NCBI GenBank assembly: GCA_017848795.1
Contig: JAFIHG010000043.1
Span: 53,181 to 117,180 of the forward strand
Length of the DNA stretch: 64,000 nt
Origin: Candidatus Nanopelagicales bacterium
GTDB taxonomy: Bacteria > Actinomycetota > Actinomycetes > S36-B12 > CAIYMF01
Direction: 5' to 3'
Below the pieces are notes generated by a model, which had not been told where the DNA came from, did no database searches, and saw nothing but the letters and a program-made list of their open reading frames with translations. Below, one piece after another: positions 1-8,816 of this stretch (positions within the stretch are counted from its first letter, which is position 1; each line of letters begins with the position of its first letter). The position numbers and the translations under genes are program-made.

Positions 1-188
1 CCGTCGACAGCGGTCCGTTCAAGGTCAAGAACATGAACCGGAAGTTCACGCTGGACTGGACCACTGCCGAGCACAGCGGAGTCGCGGTGCCGGTGTCGGC
101 CATCGGACCGAACGCGGCGTCGCTCGAGGGGATCCACGACAACACCTACGTCTACAAGGTGATGCGCCGGACCCTGTTCGGCTCGTAA
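1..188 (+). CDS. Alkaline phosphatase, C-terminal end (partial)
   Basis: This is the last 61 codons of a gene that begins left of the window. The translated end (VDSGPFKV... to VMRRTLFGS) matches the C-terminus of the next gene almost residue for residue, including the GVAVPVSA and GIHDNTYVY stretches, so the two are tandem paralogues of the PhoA-type alkaline phosphatase family. The metal-binding and catalytic motifs lie upstream of the window and cannot be checked. It stops with TAA at 186-188. Confidence 0.85.
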   Translation, partial: VDSGPFKVKNMNRKFTLDWTTAEHSGVAVPVSAIGPNAASLEGIHDNTYVYKVMRRTLFGS

Positions 189-198
189 CGGCAGCCGT

Positions 199-251
199 CA
201 GACATCACCGTCCTGGGAGTGCGAACACCGCGACCGGGACGGTGATGTCTG
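199..251. terminator. Perfect 15-bp inverted repeat after the first phosphatase gene
   Basis: Arms at 199-213 (CAGACATCACCGTCC) and 237-251 are perfectly complementary around a 23-nt loop, starting 10 bases after a stop codon. There is no T-tract, so it is not a classic intrinsic terminator. It may end or stabilise the upstream transcript before the next phosphatase gene at 329. Confidence 0.5.
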
Positions 252-328
252 CCTGCGACGACCGTCCGCTACCTCGTTCCTTTGCTGCCGGCGCGCGTTA
301 GGCTGCGCCGACCGACCAAGGAGCGCCC

Positions 329-1582
329 ATGCCCTACCTGTCTCGTCGCTTGACCGCAGCCGCCGGGATCGTCGCCCTCGCTCTCGCCGTGCCCGAGCTC
401 GCACGCTCCGCTGATGTCGGGGACACCTTCGACGATCCGGTTGCTGCCGTCGTCCAACAGGCTGTCCCGGCGGCACGGAGCGTCGTCCTCGTGAACACCG
501 ACGGGATGGGCCCTGCCCAACGATCCTTCCTGCAGTACGTGCTCCACGGTGAATCCACGACGCAGCCGCTGGACACGTTGCCCTCCAACGGGTCGTTGCG
601 GACCCACTCGGCGGACCACGCGTTCGTGACGGATTCCGCAGCGGGTGCCACCGCGTGGGCGACCGGGCGAAAGACCCGCAACGGCCGGGTGGGTGTCGAC
701 GCCTCCGGGCGTACTCTGCAGACCGTCCTCGAGCAGGCGCGTGCCGCCGGCAAGACGACGGCGCTGGTCGAGGACCATGACGTGACGGATGCGACCCCGG
801 CGGCGTTCGCCGCGCACCAGACCGACCGCCACGCGAAGTACAAGATCGCCAGGGACTACGTGTACCGCACGCGTCCCGACATCATGCTCGGCGGCGGGCA
901 GTCCGCCTGGTACCCGAAGGGACGCCGGGGCCCGGTGCCCGGGGAGGAGAAGTCGATAGGGAAGCAGAACCTGGTCGAGGTCGCGAGGTCGCAGGGTTAT
1001 CAGTACGCCTACGACCGCGCCTCGTTCGCCAAGCTGAGCGGGCCCCGGGTGCTCGCCCTGCTCCGGGACGCGGCACTCGTCCGGGCGAGGACCGTCAAGG
1101 GCTACAAGAAGGCCAAGGATCCCTACTATGTGCCGCAGCACCTTCTCGTGCAGAAGGCACTCGACCTCGCCAGCCAGAACCCCAAGGGGTTCTTCATGGT
1201 GGTCGATGTAGATCAGGGCGACAACGCCGGTCACGGCCACGACGGTCGGTTGCTGCGAGCCGTGGGCAAGGAACTGGACCGCATCGTCACGGTATTGAAG
1301 GCGTTCCAGGCCATGCACCCCGAGACGCTCGTCATCATCACCGCGGACCACGAGACCGGGGGGATGACGATCGAGGAGGCCGGCCGCGCGCGTTCCGCAG
1401 CGAGCGGGCCGTTCCGGGTCAAGGGCACCGACAGGTGGATCAGCCTCGACTGGACCACGTCCAAGCACACCGGGGTCGCGGTACCCGTGTCGGCCGTCGG
1501 TCCGAATGCGGCGATGCTCGAAGGAATCCACGACAACACCTACGTCTACACCGTGATGCACAAGACCCTGTTCGGCCCGTAA
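329..1582 (+). CDS. Secreted alkaline phosphatase (PhoA-type family)
   Basis: This is a 417-aa phosphomonoesterase predicted to act outside the membrane, releasing phosphate from organic esters. Residues 1-28 form a Sec signal peptide (RR, hydrophobic core, ARSA cleavage region). The family landmarks are visible: the VTDSAAGATA nucleophile motif (Ser103), DVTDATPAAFAAH, the metal-binding DNAGHGHD, and ITADHETGG. The usual Glu metal ligand in the 'VEGG' segment is replaced by VDVDQGDNAG, a mild divergence. The ATG follows a good ribosome site (AAGGAGCGCCC). It is the second of two tandem paralogues, which suggests gene duplication or substrate diversification. No Pho box was identified. Confidence 0.9.
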   Translation: MPYLSRRLTAAAGIVALALAVPELARSADVGDTFDDPVAAVVQQAVPAARSVVLVNTDGMGPAQRSFLQYVLHGESTTQPLDTLPSNGSLRTHSADHAFVTDSAAGATAWATGRKTRNGRVGVDASGRTLQTVLEQARAAGKTTALVEDHDVTDATPAAFAAHQTDRHAKYKIARDYVYRTRPDIMLGGGQSAWYPKGRRGPVPGEEKSIGKQNLVEVARSQGYQYAYDRASFAKLSGPRVLALLRDAALVRARTVKGYKKAKDPYYVPQHLLVQKALDLASQNPKGFFMVVDVDQGDNAGHGHDGRLLRAVGKELDRIVTVLKAFQAMHPETLVIITADHETGGMTIEEAGRARSAASGPFRVKGTDRWISLDWTTSKHTGVAVPVSAVGPNAAMLEGIHDNTYVYTVMHKTLFGP

Positions 1583-1669
1583 CGCCCGAGCGGCCGCTCG
1601 AGGGATCGCGCGAGCCTGCGCCCGCGCTGGTCCGCGCCGGGGGAGTCGCTCCGGGATGCGGGTTGGCGC

Positions 1670-2848
1670 TCAGCGCGGTGCCACGTTCGCTACGGCCCGC
1701 ACCACGGCATCGACGTCGTCGTCGGCGAAGGCACTGCTCGCCTGCAGTCGCAGCCGCGCGGTGCCCTCCGGGACCACGGGGTGGCCGAAGCCGGTGACGA
1801 GTACGCCGTGGACGTCGCGCAGCGTCTGGCTCATCCGGATCGCGGTCGCGGTCTCGCCGACGATGACGGGCACGATCGCGCTCGCAGAGGGCAACGGGCG
1901 CAGCCCCGCGGTCTGCAAGCCGGTACGCAATCGATCAGCGACCTCGTGCAGCCGCGTCACCCGGCCCGGTTCCGAGCGCAGCAGCGACAGCGCGGCGCGG
2001 GCACTGCAGGCGACTGTGACGGGAAGTGCGTTGGAGAACAGCCCAGGGCGCGCGAGCTGCGACATCAGCGCGATCACGGACTCGCTCGCGGCGACGAAGC
2101 CGCCCGCCGCACCGCCGAGTGCCTTGCCCAGTGTGCCGGTGATGACGTCGATCTCACCGTGCACGCCAAGCGCGGACGCCGTCCCGCGCCCCTCGGCTCC
2201 CATGACGCCGACGCCGTGGGAGTCGTCGACCAGCAGGACGGCGTCGTACCTGCGGCAGAGCTCGACCAGCTCCGGCAGCCGCGCCAGGTCGCCTTCCATG
2301 CTGAACACGCCGTCGGTGACCACGAGGCGTCGCGCCGCGGCCAGCGAGCCCTGCAACGCCTTCTCCAGCGCGGCAAGGTCGCTGTGCGGGTATACGACTT
2401 TGCCGGCGGCACGCGAGAGCCGGATCGCGTCGACGATCGACGCGTGGTTCAGCTCGTCGGACAGCACGATGGTGTTGCTGTCCGCGAGAACCGTGATGGC
2501 GGCCGCGTTCGCGTCCCAGCACGAGACGAACGACAGCGCAGCCGAGGTCCCCACGAAGTCGGCGAGGTCCCTCTCCAGGTCGACATGCGGTACGAACGTC
2601 CCGCAGATGAAGCGCACCGAGGCGGTGCCGGCGCCGTACTGCCGCAGTCCCGCGACACCTGCTGCCACCACGGCCGGGTCGTTCGCCATGCCGAGGTAGT
2701 CGTTGGAGCACGCCACGATCAGCTCGCGGCCGTCGGCGAGCCGGGTGCGCACACCCGTCGGTGCAGCAAGGACGTTGAACGTCTTGCGGGTTCCCGCCAC
2801 GCTCATCGCTGCGAGTGCAGCTGCGGCGTCCTCGTCGAGCGCGCTCAT
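1670..2848 (-). CDS. AOS-family PLP enzyme (2-amino-3-ketobutyrate CoA ligase / KAPA synthase-like)
   Basis: This 392-aa fold-type I PLP enzyme belongs to the alpha-oxoamine synthase family, which joins or splits amino acids and acyl-CoA (glycine C-acetyltransferase, 8-amino-7-oxononanoate synthase). Visible motifs are SNDYLGMAN, GAGTASVRFICGT, DELNHASIVDAIRLS, VVTDGVFSMEGDLA, the cofactor Asp in LLVDDSHGVGVMG, and the PLP lysine in GTLGKALGGAAGG. The ATG at 2848 was chosen because GAGGG precedes it at a good distance and it avoids overlap with the upstream gene; an in-frame start at 2923 is possible. It is the last gene of the leftward operon. With no biotin genes nearby, a catabolic thiolytic role (amino-oxo acid to glycine plus acyl-CoA) is my inference. 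Confidence 0.8.
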   Translation of the reverse strand: MSALDEDAAAALAAMSVAGTRKTFNVLAAPTGVRTRLADGRELIVACSNDYLGMANDPAVVAAGVAGLRQYGAGTASVRFICGTFVPHVDLERDLADFVGTSAALSFVSCWDANAAAITVLADSNTIVLSDELNHASIVDAIRLSRAAGKVVYPHSDLAALEKALQGSLAAARRLVVTDGVFSMEGDLARLPELVELCRRYDAVLLVDDSHGVGVMGAEGRGTASALGVHGEIDVITGTLGKALGGAAGGFVAASESVIALMSQLARPGLFSNALPVTVACSARAALSLLRSEPGRVTRLHEVADRLRTGLQTAGLRPLPSASAIVPVIVGETATAIRMSQTLRDVHGVLVTGFGHPVVPEGTARLRLQASSAFADDDVDAVVRAVANVAPR

Positions 2849-2897
2849 GAAGGCCCTCGCGGCATCGCCATTCGGCGATGCTCTCGTGAGGCGAGCG

Positions 2898-4238
2898 TCA
2901 CGAGAGGGTCTCTTCCAGGGCATCGACGACCAGGGCGAGAGCCGAACGCAGCGCTGCCGGGTCCATCACGAGCGAAGGCTGGAGGTTCAGGCTGGCGGTG
3001 CTCGAGTCCGCCATCACGCCGCGGGTCAAGCACGCGAGCGCGAGCCGCTCCTGCAGCTTCGGCGCCCGCGCCCTGCTCACGGGGTCGGTTACCAGTTCGA
3101 TGGCGACGAAGCACCCCTGGACACGCACGTCACCGACCTGCGGGAAGCGCTCCTTCAGCGGCATGAGCATCTCCGAGCTGACAGCGTGCAGTGCCTTGAC
3201 GTTGTCGAGCACGCCCTCCTTCTCGAACACGTCGAGCGAGGCGAGTGCTGCTGCGCAGGAGGCCGGCAGCCACGCCCAGGTGCTCCCGGTCGGCACGTCG
3301 TCGTAGCCGCCCATCGCGCGCTCACTGCCCAGCACCGCACCGATCGGCATCACGCCGCCGCCCATCGCCTTGCCGAGGCACATCATGTCCGGCTGCAGGC
3401 CCCACAGGTCTGCAGCGAACATCTCCCCCGTGCGCCCGAAGCCGGTCTTGACCTCGTCCAGGCACAACAGCCAGTCGTACTCCTGGCACAGCTCGACCAG
3501 TGCCCGCCAGAAGGCGTCCGGTGGCCGCAGCACGCCTCCCGACCCGGCGACCGGCTCGATCACCACACCCGCGATCTCGCCCGGGTGCACCGCATGGAAC
3601 AGCAGCTGGTCGCGGATGAAGTCGACGGTCGCGTCACCCGTGCCGCCGGACCGTGGCGGCCCGAACGGCGAGCGGTACGGATGGGGGTACGGCGCATGGA
3701 GGAATCCAGTGGAAAGAGTGCGAAGTCCTGCGCTGATCTCGTTCTGCTCTGCGCCGAGCGTCGCGGTCATCGTCGACTCGCCGTGGTAGCTGCCGTAGAA
3801 GGCGAGCACGTGCTGGCGGCCGGTCGCGCGGCGCATCAGCTTCAGCGCGATCTCGACCGCCTCGGTCCCGTTCAGCGCGATGTCGACGCGGGTGAGGCTG
3901 TCCGGCGTGATGGCGAGCAGCCGCTGCGCGAGCGGCACGATCAGCTCGTGGAACAGCGCGTGGCTGTCCTCGTTGCCGTAGCGCACGAGCATCTCGGCCG
4001 CCGCGGCGGCCAGGTCCTCGCGCCCGGCGCCCAGTGGCACGGATGCCGACGCACTCGCCAGGTCGACGAACACGTTGCCGTCGACGTCCTGCACCATCCA
4101 GCCGGACTTGCGCGCCGCCACCATCGGATAGCCATGGTCGCCGGTCCCGGGGTAGAGCAGCTCTCGCTGCGCTGCGAGCAGTTCGCTGCTGCGCGGCCCC
4201 GGGAGTGTCCCCGATACCGAGGGCGTCGTCGGGATCAT
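2898..4238 (-). CDS. Class-III aminotransferase (GabT / glutamate-1-semialdehyde aminotransferase-like)
   Basis: This 446-aa PLP-dependent transaminase of subgroup III acts on an omega-amino or similar amine donor. It shows the family motifs NGTEAVEIALKLMR, YGSYHGES, the cofactor-binding Asp in CLDEVKTGFGRTG, and the Schiff-base lysine in CLGKAMGGGVMPIG. Its ATG overlaps the stop of the upstream FAD oxidoreductase (ATGA at 4235-4238), so the two are probably translationally coupled. The substrate cannot be read from sequence. Context (importer, oxidoreductase, AOS enzyme) points to degradation of an imported amine or amino acid. A second, only distantly similar class-III enzyme is encoded at 14599. 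Confidence 0.85.
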   Translation of the reverse strand: MIPTTPSVSGTLPGPRSSELLAAQRELLYPGTGDHGYPMVAARKSGWMVQDVDGNVFVDLASASASVPLGAGREDLAAAAAEMLVRYGNEDSHALFHELIVPLAQRLLAITPDSLTRVDIALNGTEAVEIALKLMRRATGRQHVLAFYGSYHGESTMTATLGAEQNEISAGLRTLSTGFLHAPYPHPYRSPFGPPRSGGTGDATVDFIRDQLLFHAVHPGEIAGVVIEPVAGSGGVLRPPDAFWRALVELCQEYDWLLCLDEVKTGFGRTGEMFAADLWGLQPDMMCLGKAMGGGVMPIGAVLGSERAMGGYDDVPTGSTWAWLPASCAAALASLDVFEKEGVLDNVKALHAVSSEMLMPLKERFPQVGDVRVQGCFVAIELVTDPVSRARAPKLQERLALACLTRGVMADSSTASLNLQPSLVMDPAALRSALALVVDALEETLS

Positions 4239-5836
4239 CGCGTCCGCCTCCTCGCCCGACGCTTGCTGTCGCGCAGCACCTCACCGACGCAGTTGCGGCC
4301 GTTCGCTCCGGTGACGCCACCGCCGGGATGCGTTCCGGCGCCGCACAGATAGAGGCCGGAGACGGGCGTACGGTAGTCCGCCCAGCCGGGTACCGGGCGG
4401 AACACGAACAGCTGGTCGAAGGACATGTCCCCGTGAAGGGCGTGGCCGCCCGTGATGTAGAGGATTCGCTCGAGGTCCAGCGGGCTGAGCACCTGACGGT
4501 GCAGGATCAGGTCCGGCAGGTCCGGCATCACCGTCGCGAGCCGCGCGATCGCTGCGTCGGCCACCTTCTCCTTCAGATCGTCCCAGTGCCCGTCGGCGAG
4601 CGTGTACGGCTGGGAGTTCACGTCGATCGTCACGACGTGGCACCCCTCCGGCGCCAGGCTGGGGTCGTGGACCGACGGGAAGACCAGTTCGATGTGCGGG
4701 TCGTCTGCTGGGATCCCTTGCTGGGCCTGGGCTTGCGCACGGTCGAGATCGGACAGGTAGCCGCTGACCTCCATGATGCCGCGGTGGTACGGCTGCACGC
4801 CGCCGCCGAGTCCACGCACGTGGGGAAGCCCGCTGAGCGCCAGGTTGATCTTCATGCTCGTGCCCTCGCTCCGGTACGCGCGCACCGTCGCGGTGAACTT
4901 CTCTGGCAGCGCGGTGGACCGCACCAGGTCCAGGAAGGTCCGCTTCGGGTCGGCATTGCTCAGCACGAGCGGTGCGCTCAGCTCCTCGCCGCCGGACAGG
5001 CGCACGCCGCGGACGGCCCCATCGCTGACGATGATCTCCTCCACCTCGGCGCCGGTACGGATGGTGGCGCCCGCCTCGCGCGCCGCCTCCGCCATGAGCT
5101 CGGTGACCCGGCCCATGCCGCCGCGAACGAATCCCCAGGAACGCACCCCGGCGGTGGCGGCCTCCGACGCGTGGTCGTGGAGCAGCACGTACGCGGTACC
5201 AGGATCCGATGGACCGAGCACGCTGTCGTTGATCGCATGCCAGCCGAAGGCCGCTTTGACCTGCTCGGACTCGAAGTAGGTCTCCAGCAGTTGCGTCGCC
5301 GACGTCGCGAACAGGTGTCCGGCAGCGACTACGTCGCGGCGATGGGCCAGGCCGTGGCGCAGTAACCGCCCCGTCGCGGCAAGGCCGGTGCGCCGGAGAT
5401 CGATGCTCGGCGGCGTCCAGTCGATCATCGGCGTCACGAGCGCGGCGAGCTCGGCCAGGTCGGCCTCGAACTGCCGGACGGCGACGGCGTCCTTCGCGGA
5501 GAACCGTGCGACCTCCCGCACCGTCTCTTCGAGATCGTCGTGCACGAGCAGGTGGTCGCCGGAGTCGAACACCACCAGCGAAGGCCCAGCCTGGTCGACC
5601 TGCAGGCCTCGTTCCGCGAGGCGGAGGTCCTCCCAGATCGCGGGCCGCAGCATCGAGAGCACGTACGCGCCGGTCGAGGCTCGGAACCCAGGAGCGAAGG
5701 TCTCGGTGACGCACGCGCCGCCGACGATCTCACGCCGCTCGAGCACGAGCGGGCGCAAACCGGCGCGCGCGAGATAGAAAGCGGCCACCAGGCCGTTGTG
5801 TCCCGCACCGACGACGATCGCGTCGTACGAGGTCAT
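4235..5836 (-). CDS. CrtI/PYROXD2-type FAD-dependent oxidoreductase
   Basis: This 533-aa flavoprotein has an N-terminal Rossmann FAD site (DAIVVGAGHNGLVAAFYLARAG, residues about 4-26) followed by LERREIVGGACVT. It also has a C-terminal FAD-contact segment, GLYLCGAGTHPGGGVTGANG, typical of phytoene-desaturase-like and amine-oxidase-like proteins. No carotenoid genes are nearby, so a role in carotenoid synthesis is unlikely. It more probably oxidises an intermediate of the surrounding amine-catabolic operon. The start at 5836 is the only good one. It is 2 bases from the permease stop at 5839 and overlaps the aminotransferase start downstream. Confidence 0.8.
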   Translation of the reverse strand: MTSYDAIVVGAGHNGLVAAFYLARAGLRPLVLERREIVGGACVTETFAPGFRASTGAYVLSMLRPAIWEDLRLAERGLQVDQAGPSLVVFDSGDHLLVHDDLEETVREVARFSAKDAVAVRQFEADLAELAALVTPMIDWTPPSIDLRRTGLAATGRLLRHGLAHRRDVVAAGHLFATSATQLLETYFESEQVKAAFGWHAINDSVLGPSDPGTAYVLLHDHASEAATAGVRSWGFVRGGMGRVTELMAEAAREAGATIRTGAEVEEIIVSDGAVRGVRLSGGEELSAPLVLSNADPKRTFLDLVRSTALPEKFTATVRAYRSEGTSMKINLALSGLPHVRGLGGGVQPYHRGIMEVSGYLSDLDRAQAQAQQGIPADDPHIELVFPSVHDPSLAPEGCHVVTIDVNSQPYTLADGHWDDLKEKVADAAIARLATVMPDLPDLILHRQVLSPLDLERILYITGGHALHGDMSFDQLFVFRPVPGWADYRTPVSGLYLCGAGTHPGGGVTGANGRNCVGEVLRDSKRRARRRTR

Positions 5837-5838
5837 GG

Positions 5839-6765
5839 TCAGGTCTCCAGACGGTTGATGCGAGCCAGGCGGAAGGCGAGTGCGGCCACCAGCCCGGAAC
5901 AGACGAGCAGGACGAAGCTGAGCGCGGCGCCGGAGGCCAGATCGCCTTGTTCGAGGATCAGGTCGTTCACGGCCTGCCCGAGCATGTAGCCGCTGGTCCC
6001 GCCTACCAAGGTGGGGGCGGCGAAGTCGGTGAAGAGCGGGATGTACACGAGAAGCACCGCGACGAAGATCCCTGGTGCCGCGAGCGGAAGCAGGACTCGC
6101 CGCATGATGGTCCACCAGCCGGCGCCGAGATCGGCGGCGGCCTGGAACAGGTTGCGATCGATCGCCTTCATCGCTGCGTACAGGGGAATGACCGTGTAGG
6201 TGATCCAGCCGGTCGAGAGCACCACGATGACCGCGTACTGGTTGAACAACAGAGCATCGATCGGTTGGTCGATGATCCCGAGTGCTTCGAGGGCGCCGTT
6301 GATGATGCCGTTACGGCCCAGGAGCATCCGCCACGCATAGACGCGTACGACCGGGTTCAGCTCGTCGAGCACGACCAGCCCGAGCAGCAGCGGCACCTCG
6401 AAGCGCCCAGCCTTGAACGCCATGATGTAGGCGAGCGGTACGCCGACGAGGAGCTGGACGACCATCGCCGAGGTGGCGATGACGACCGTGGTGATGGCGA
6501 CGTGGCGGTAGAGCGGGTCGGTGAGGAGCGTCGTGTACGCGTCGACCGACCACAGCGAGTGCGCCCTGCCGACCCCCATACCGAGACTGATGAGCAGCAG
6601 GATGAGCATCGGGACGAGGAACAGCACGACCAGCGTCAGCATCGGGACGGTCAGGTACGTCGCGGGCAGCCAACGGCCACGCACTCTCGGGCGCCGTCCT
6701 GTCGGCTCGGGAGGGCCGGTGACGATCTCGGCCTCGGAGGTGAACGGATCGGCGGCGATGCTCAT
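5839..6765 (-). CDS. ABC transporter permease (PotB-like)
   Basis: This 308-aa inner-membrane permease belongs to the spermidine/putrescine importer type. About six hydrophobic segments are visible, the first at LTVPMLTLVVLFLVPMLILL. The EAA-loop-like segment AAADLGAGWWTIMRRVLLPLAAPG, which contacts the ATPase, lies in the C-terminal half. The start at 6765 overlaps the stop of the partner permease (ATGA). It would pair with the permease at 6762-7604, the ATPase at 9977-11149 and the binding proteins at 7601-9980. The long open frame upstream of the start is non-coding. Confidence 0.87.
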   Translation of the reverse strand: MSIAADPFTSEAEIVTGPPEPTGRRPRVRGRWLPATYLTVPMLTLVVLFLVPMLILLLISLGMGVGRAHSLWSVDAYTTLLTDPLYRHVAITTVVIATSAMVVQLLVGVPLAYIMAFKAGRFEVPLLLGLVVLDELNPVVRVYAWRMLLGRNGIINGALEALGIIDQPIDALLFNQYAVIVVLSTGWITYTVIPLYAAMKAIDRNLFQAAADLGAGWWTIMRRVLLPLAAPGIFVAVLLVYIPLFTDFAAPTLVGGTSGYMLGQAVNDLILEQGDLASGAALSFVLLVCSGLVAALAFRLARINRLET

Positions 6766-7604
6766 CGCAGGCCTCCCGCGACAAGATTGGTGAGGTTGTC
6801 GGCGCTGCCACGCTTCTTCCCGATCCAGCGGATCAGCAACCACAGCAGGTAGACCGCCGCGACCTGGAGCGCGGAGACCAATGTCGAGATCGCATTGACG
6901 ATGGGCAGGTTGTCCGAGCGGCGCAGCACGGCATAGACCCACACCGGGAATGTCTGCTGGTAGCCGCCGTTGAAGAAGCTGATCTCGAAGTTGTTGAACG
7001 ACCACGCGAACGCGAAGATCAAAGATGCAGCAAGGGCCGGTGCGAGCTGCGGCAGGACGACTCGGGTCATCAGTTGCAACTGTGAGGCTCCGAGGTCGAC
7101 CGCGGCTTCTTCCTGCGAGCGTTCGAAGCGAACCAGCCGGGAGGCGACGAGCGCCGTGACGAGTGGGAAGGTGACGGCGATGTGCATCGCGCCGACGGTG
7201 AGCAGTGAAAGTTGGACTCGAAGGTAGGCGAAGAACATCAGCCCGCTGACACCGATCACCAGCCACGGAACGATGAGTGGGGCGCCGAGCAGACCGGACC
7301 AGGCACCGCGGCCCCGGAAGCGGAACCGGGTGATCCCCCAGGCGCTCGCTGTACCGAGTACGACACACAGTGGTGCGACGACGGCTGCCAGGACGACGGA
7401 GTTGCGCAGCGCGTCGCGCACGTCCGGGTCCGCGAGGGCCCGCTGGTACCAGTCCCACGTGAAGCCCTGGAAGGGTAGGGCGATGATCGAGGAGTCGTTG
7501 AACGAGAAGACCGCGAGCAGGATGATCGGCCCGACGAGCACGATCATGACCACTGACAGCAGGGTCAGCGCTAGCACGTCGCCGATCCGTGACCGGCTGG
7601 TCAT
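6762..7604 (-). CDS. ABC transporter permease (PotC-like)
   Basis: This 280-aa membrane permease is the partner of the preceding PotB-like protein. Hydrophobic segments begin at VLALTLLSVVMIVLVGPIILL, and the coupling loop EEAAVDLGASQLQLMTRVVLPQLAP is present. The start at 7604 was chosen because its ATG overlaps the stop of the binding-protein gene (ATGA). An upstream in-frame ATG at 7637 would lie inside that gene. The family imports polyamines, putrescine-like cations or amino-acid derivatives. Confidence 0.87.
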   Translation of the reverse strand: MTSRSRIGDVLALTLLSVVMIVLVGPIILLAVFSFNDSSIIALPFQGFTWDWYQRALADPDVRDALRNSVVLAAVVAPLCVVLGTASAWGITRFRFRGRGAWSGLLGAPLIVPWLVIGVSGLMFFAYLRVQLSLLTVGAMHIAVTFPLVTALVASRLVRFERSQEEAAVDLGASQLQLMTRVVLPQLAPALAASLIFAFAWSFNNFEISFFNGGYQQTFPVWVYAVLRRSDNLPIVNAISTLVSALQVAAVYLLWLLIRWIGKKRGSADNLTNLVAGGLR

Positions 7605-8734
7605 CCCGCCTTCACCTCTTGCCAGCCCCGGCGCCACAGCTGGCCGTTGTCGGGTTGCGTCTCGGCAATGGCACCCGCGAGGGCGGCAGGGTCGGCCGTA
7701 TCACGGTGCGACTTCGAGACGTGCGCAAGACCCTTCGGGTTCATGATCACGTAACCGAGGTTGCCGATCACCCCTTGTGCGGCCGGCGACGCGTAGTCGT
7801 TGATGAGTGCGTAGGCCGCATCGACGTTCTGCGCGTCCACGCTGATGCCGAAGCCGCAGACCCAGGACAGCGCACCTTCCTTCGGCGCGACCCAGGCGAC
7901 ATCGCCACCATTGTTGTTGATCTGCTCGGCGGTGCCGCGTCCGCCGTCGGAAATGATGACCTCGCCCGACTTGAACATGTTGGCCATGTCCGAGTCGCCA
8001 CGCGCAAAGCTCCGGAACTGCCCTAGCGAGGACAGCAGCTTCTGTTTCACCTGGTCGACCTGCTCGTCGCTCATGTGCATCGGGTCGGTGATGCCCATGG
8101 CCAGCGCCGTCTCGGCAAAGGCCGTGAGCCAGTTGCTGTCGAGCGCCACCCGGCCGGCGTACTGCGGATCGAACAACGCCTGATAACTGTCCACACCGTT
8201 CGGGAACGATGCCTTGTCGTAGATGATCCCTTGGGGTCCAGCATCGAGCGGCACCATGATCACGTCGCCATCGACGCTCACACCGGGTGCGTCGCGGAAG
8301 GTCGGATCCAGGTCGTCCCAGGCGGTGACGCGTCCGGTGTCGATCGGCGCAAGGAGGCCGGCGTCGGTGAGCGGCTTCGCTTCGTCGAGGCAGACCTCGA
8401 TGATGTCGGTGGAGAAGCCGCCACGGATCTTCGCGGCAGCCTCCTCGTCGCTGTCGAAGGTTGCCGTCTCGACGTCCAGGTCGGGGTACTTCGCTTTGAA
8501 GGGATCGAGCGTCTTCGGATCGACGGTGTCGTCGTACGTGAAGGTCCGCAGCGTCCCGCTGATCGGTGCGGTCGTCGCACCTCCCGAGCCTGCGGGAGCG
8601 GGCGCGACCGAAGTATCGGTTGCGGTGGTGCTACTAGACCCGCCGCCACAGCCGGAAAGGACGAGCACGCCCGTAGTGACTATCGCGGCGATCGCCACGT
8701 GCCCACGACTCCTGTGCGCTGCTGGTGAGTTCAT
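7601..8734 (-). CDS. Polyamine-type ABC substrate-binding lipoprotein 1
   Basis: This 377-aa extracytoplasmic solute-binding protein of the PotD/PotF class starts with a lipoprotein signal ending in the lipobox LSGC (Cys about 29) and a Ser/Thr/Gly linker. The conserved core (GTLRTFTYDDTVD, EVCLDEA, DLDPTFRDAPGV, WVCGFGISVDAQN, GNLGYVIMN) is shared with the next gene, so the two are tandem paralogues. It would capture the substrate and deliver it to the adjacent permeases. The ligand is unknown. Confidence 0.88.
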   Translation of the reverse strand: MNSPAAHRSRGHVAIAAIVTTGVLVLSGCGGGSSSTTATDTSVAPAPAGSGGATTAPISGTLRTFTYDDTVDPKTLDPFKAKYPDLDVETATFDSDEEAAAKIRGGFSTDIIEVCLDEAKPLTDAGLLAPIDTGRVTAWDDLDPTFRDAPGVSVDGDVIMVPLDAGPQGIIYDKASFPNGVDSYQALFDPQYAGRVALDSNWLTAFAETALAMGITDPMHMSDEQVDQVKQKLLSSLGQFRSFARGDSDMANMFKSGEVIISDGGRGTAEQINNNGGDVAWVAPKEGALSWVCGFGISVDAQNVDAAYALINDYASPAAQGVIGNLGYVIMNPKGLAHVSKSHRDTADPAALAGAIAETQPDNGQLWRRGWQEVKAG

Positions 8735-8816
8735 CGGTCCTCCCGGTGGGGTGGTGGAGCCTGTGACGGTCGTGCGTGGATCGGAGCGCGCCGCATCTGC
8801 GGTTGCGGAGGCGAGG

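Noticed and set aside
269..1561. Long reading frame opposite the alkaline phosphatase
   Set aside because: It is the antisense shadow of a gene with full family motifs. Its translation is Arg/Gly/Pro-rich without recognisable domains.
1781..3166. Long forward frames opposite the AOS enzyme and aminotransferase
   Set aside because: These are antisense frames of two well-supported PLP enzymes and show no domains or ribosome sites.
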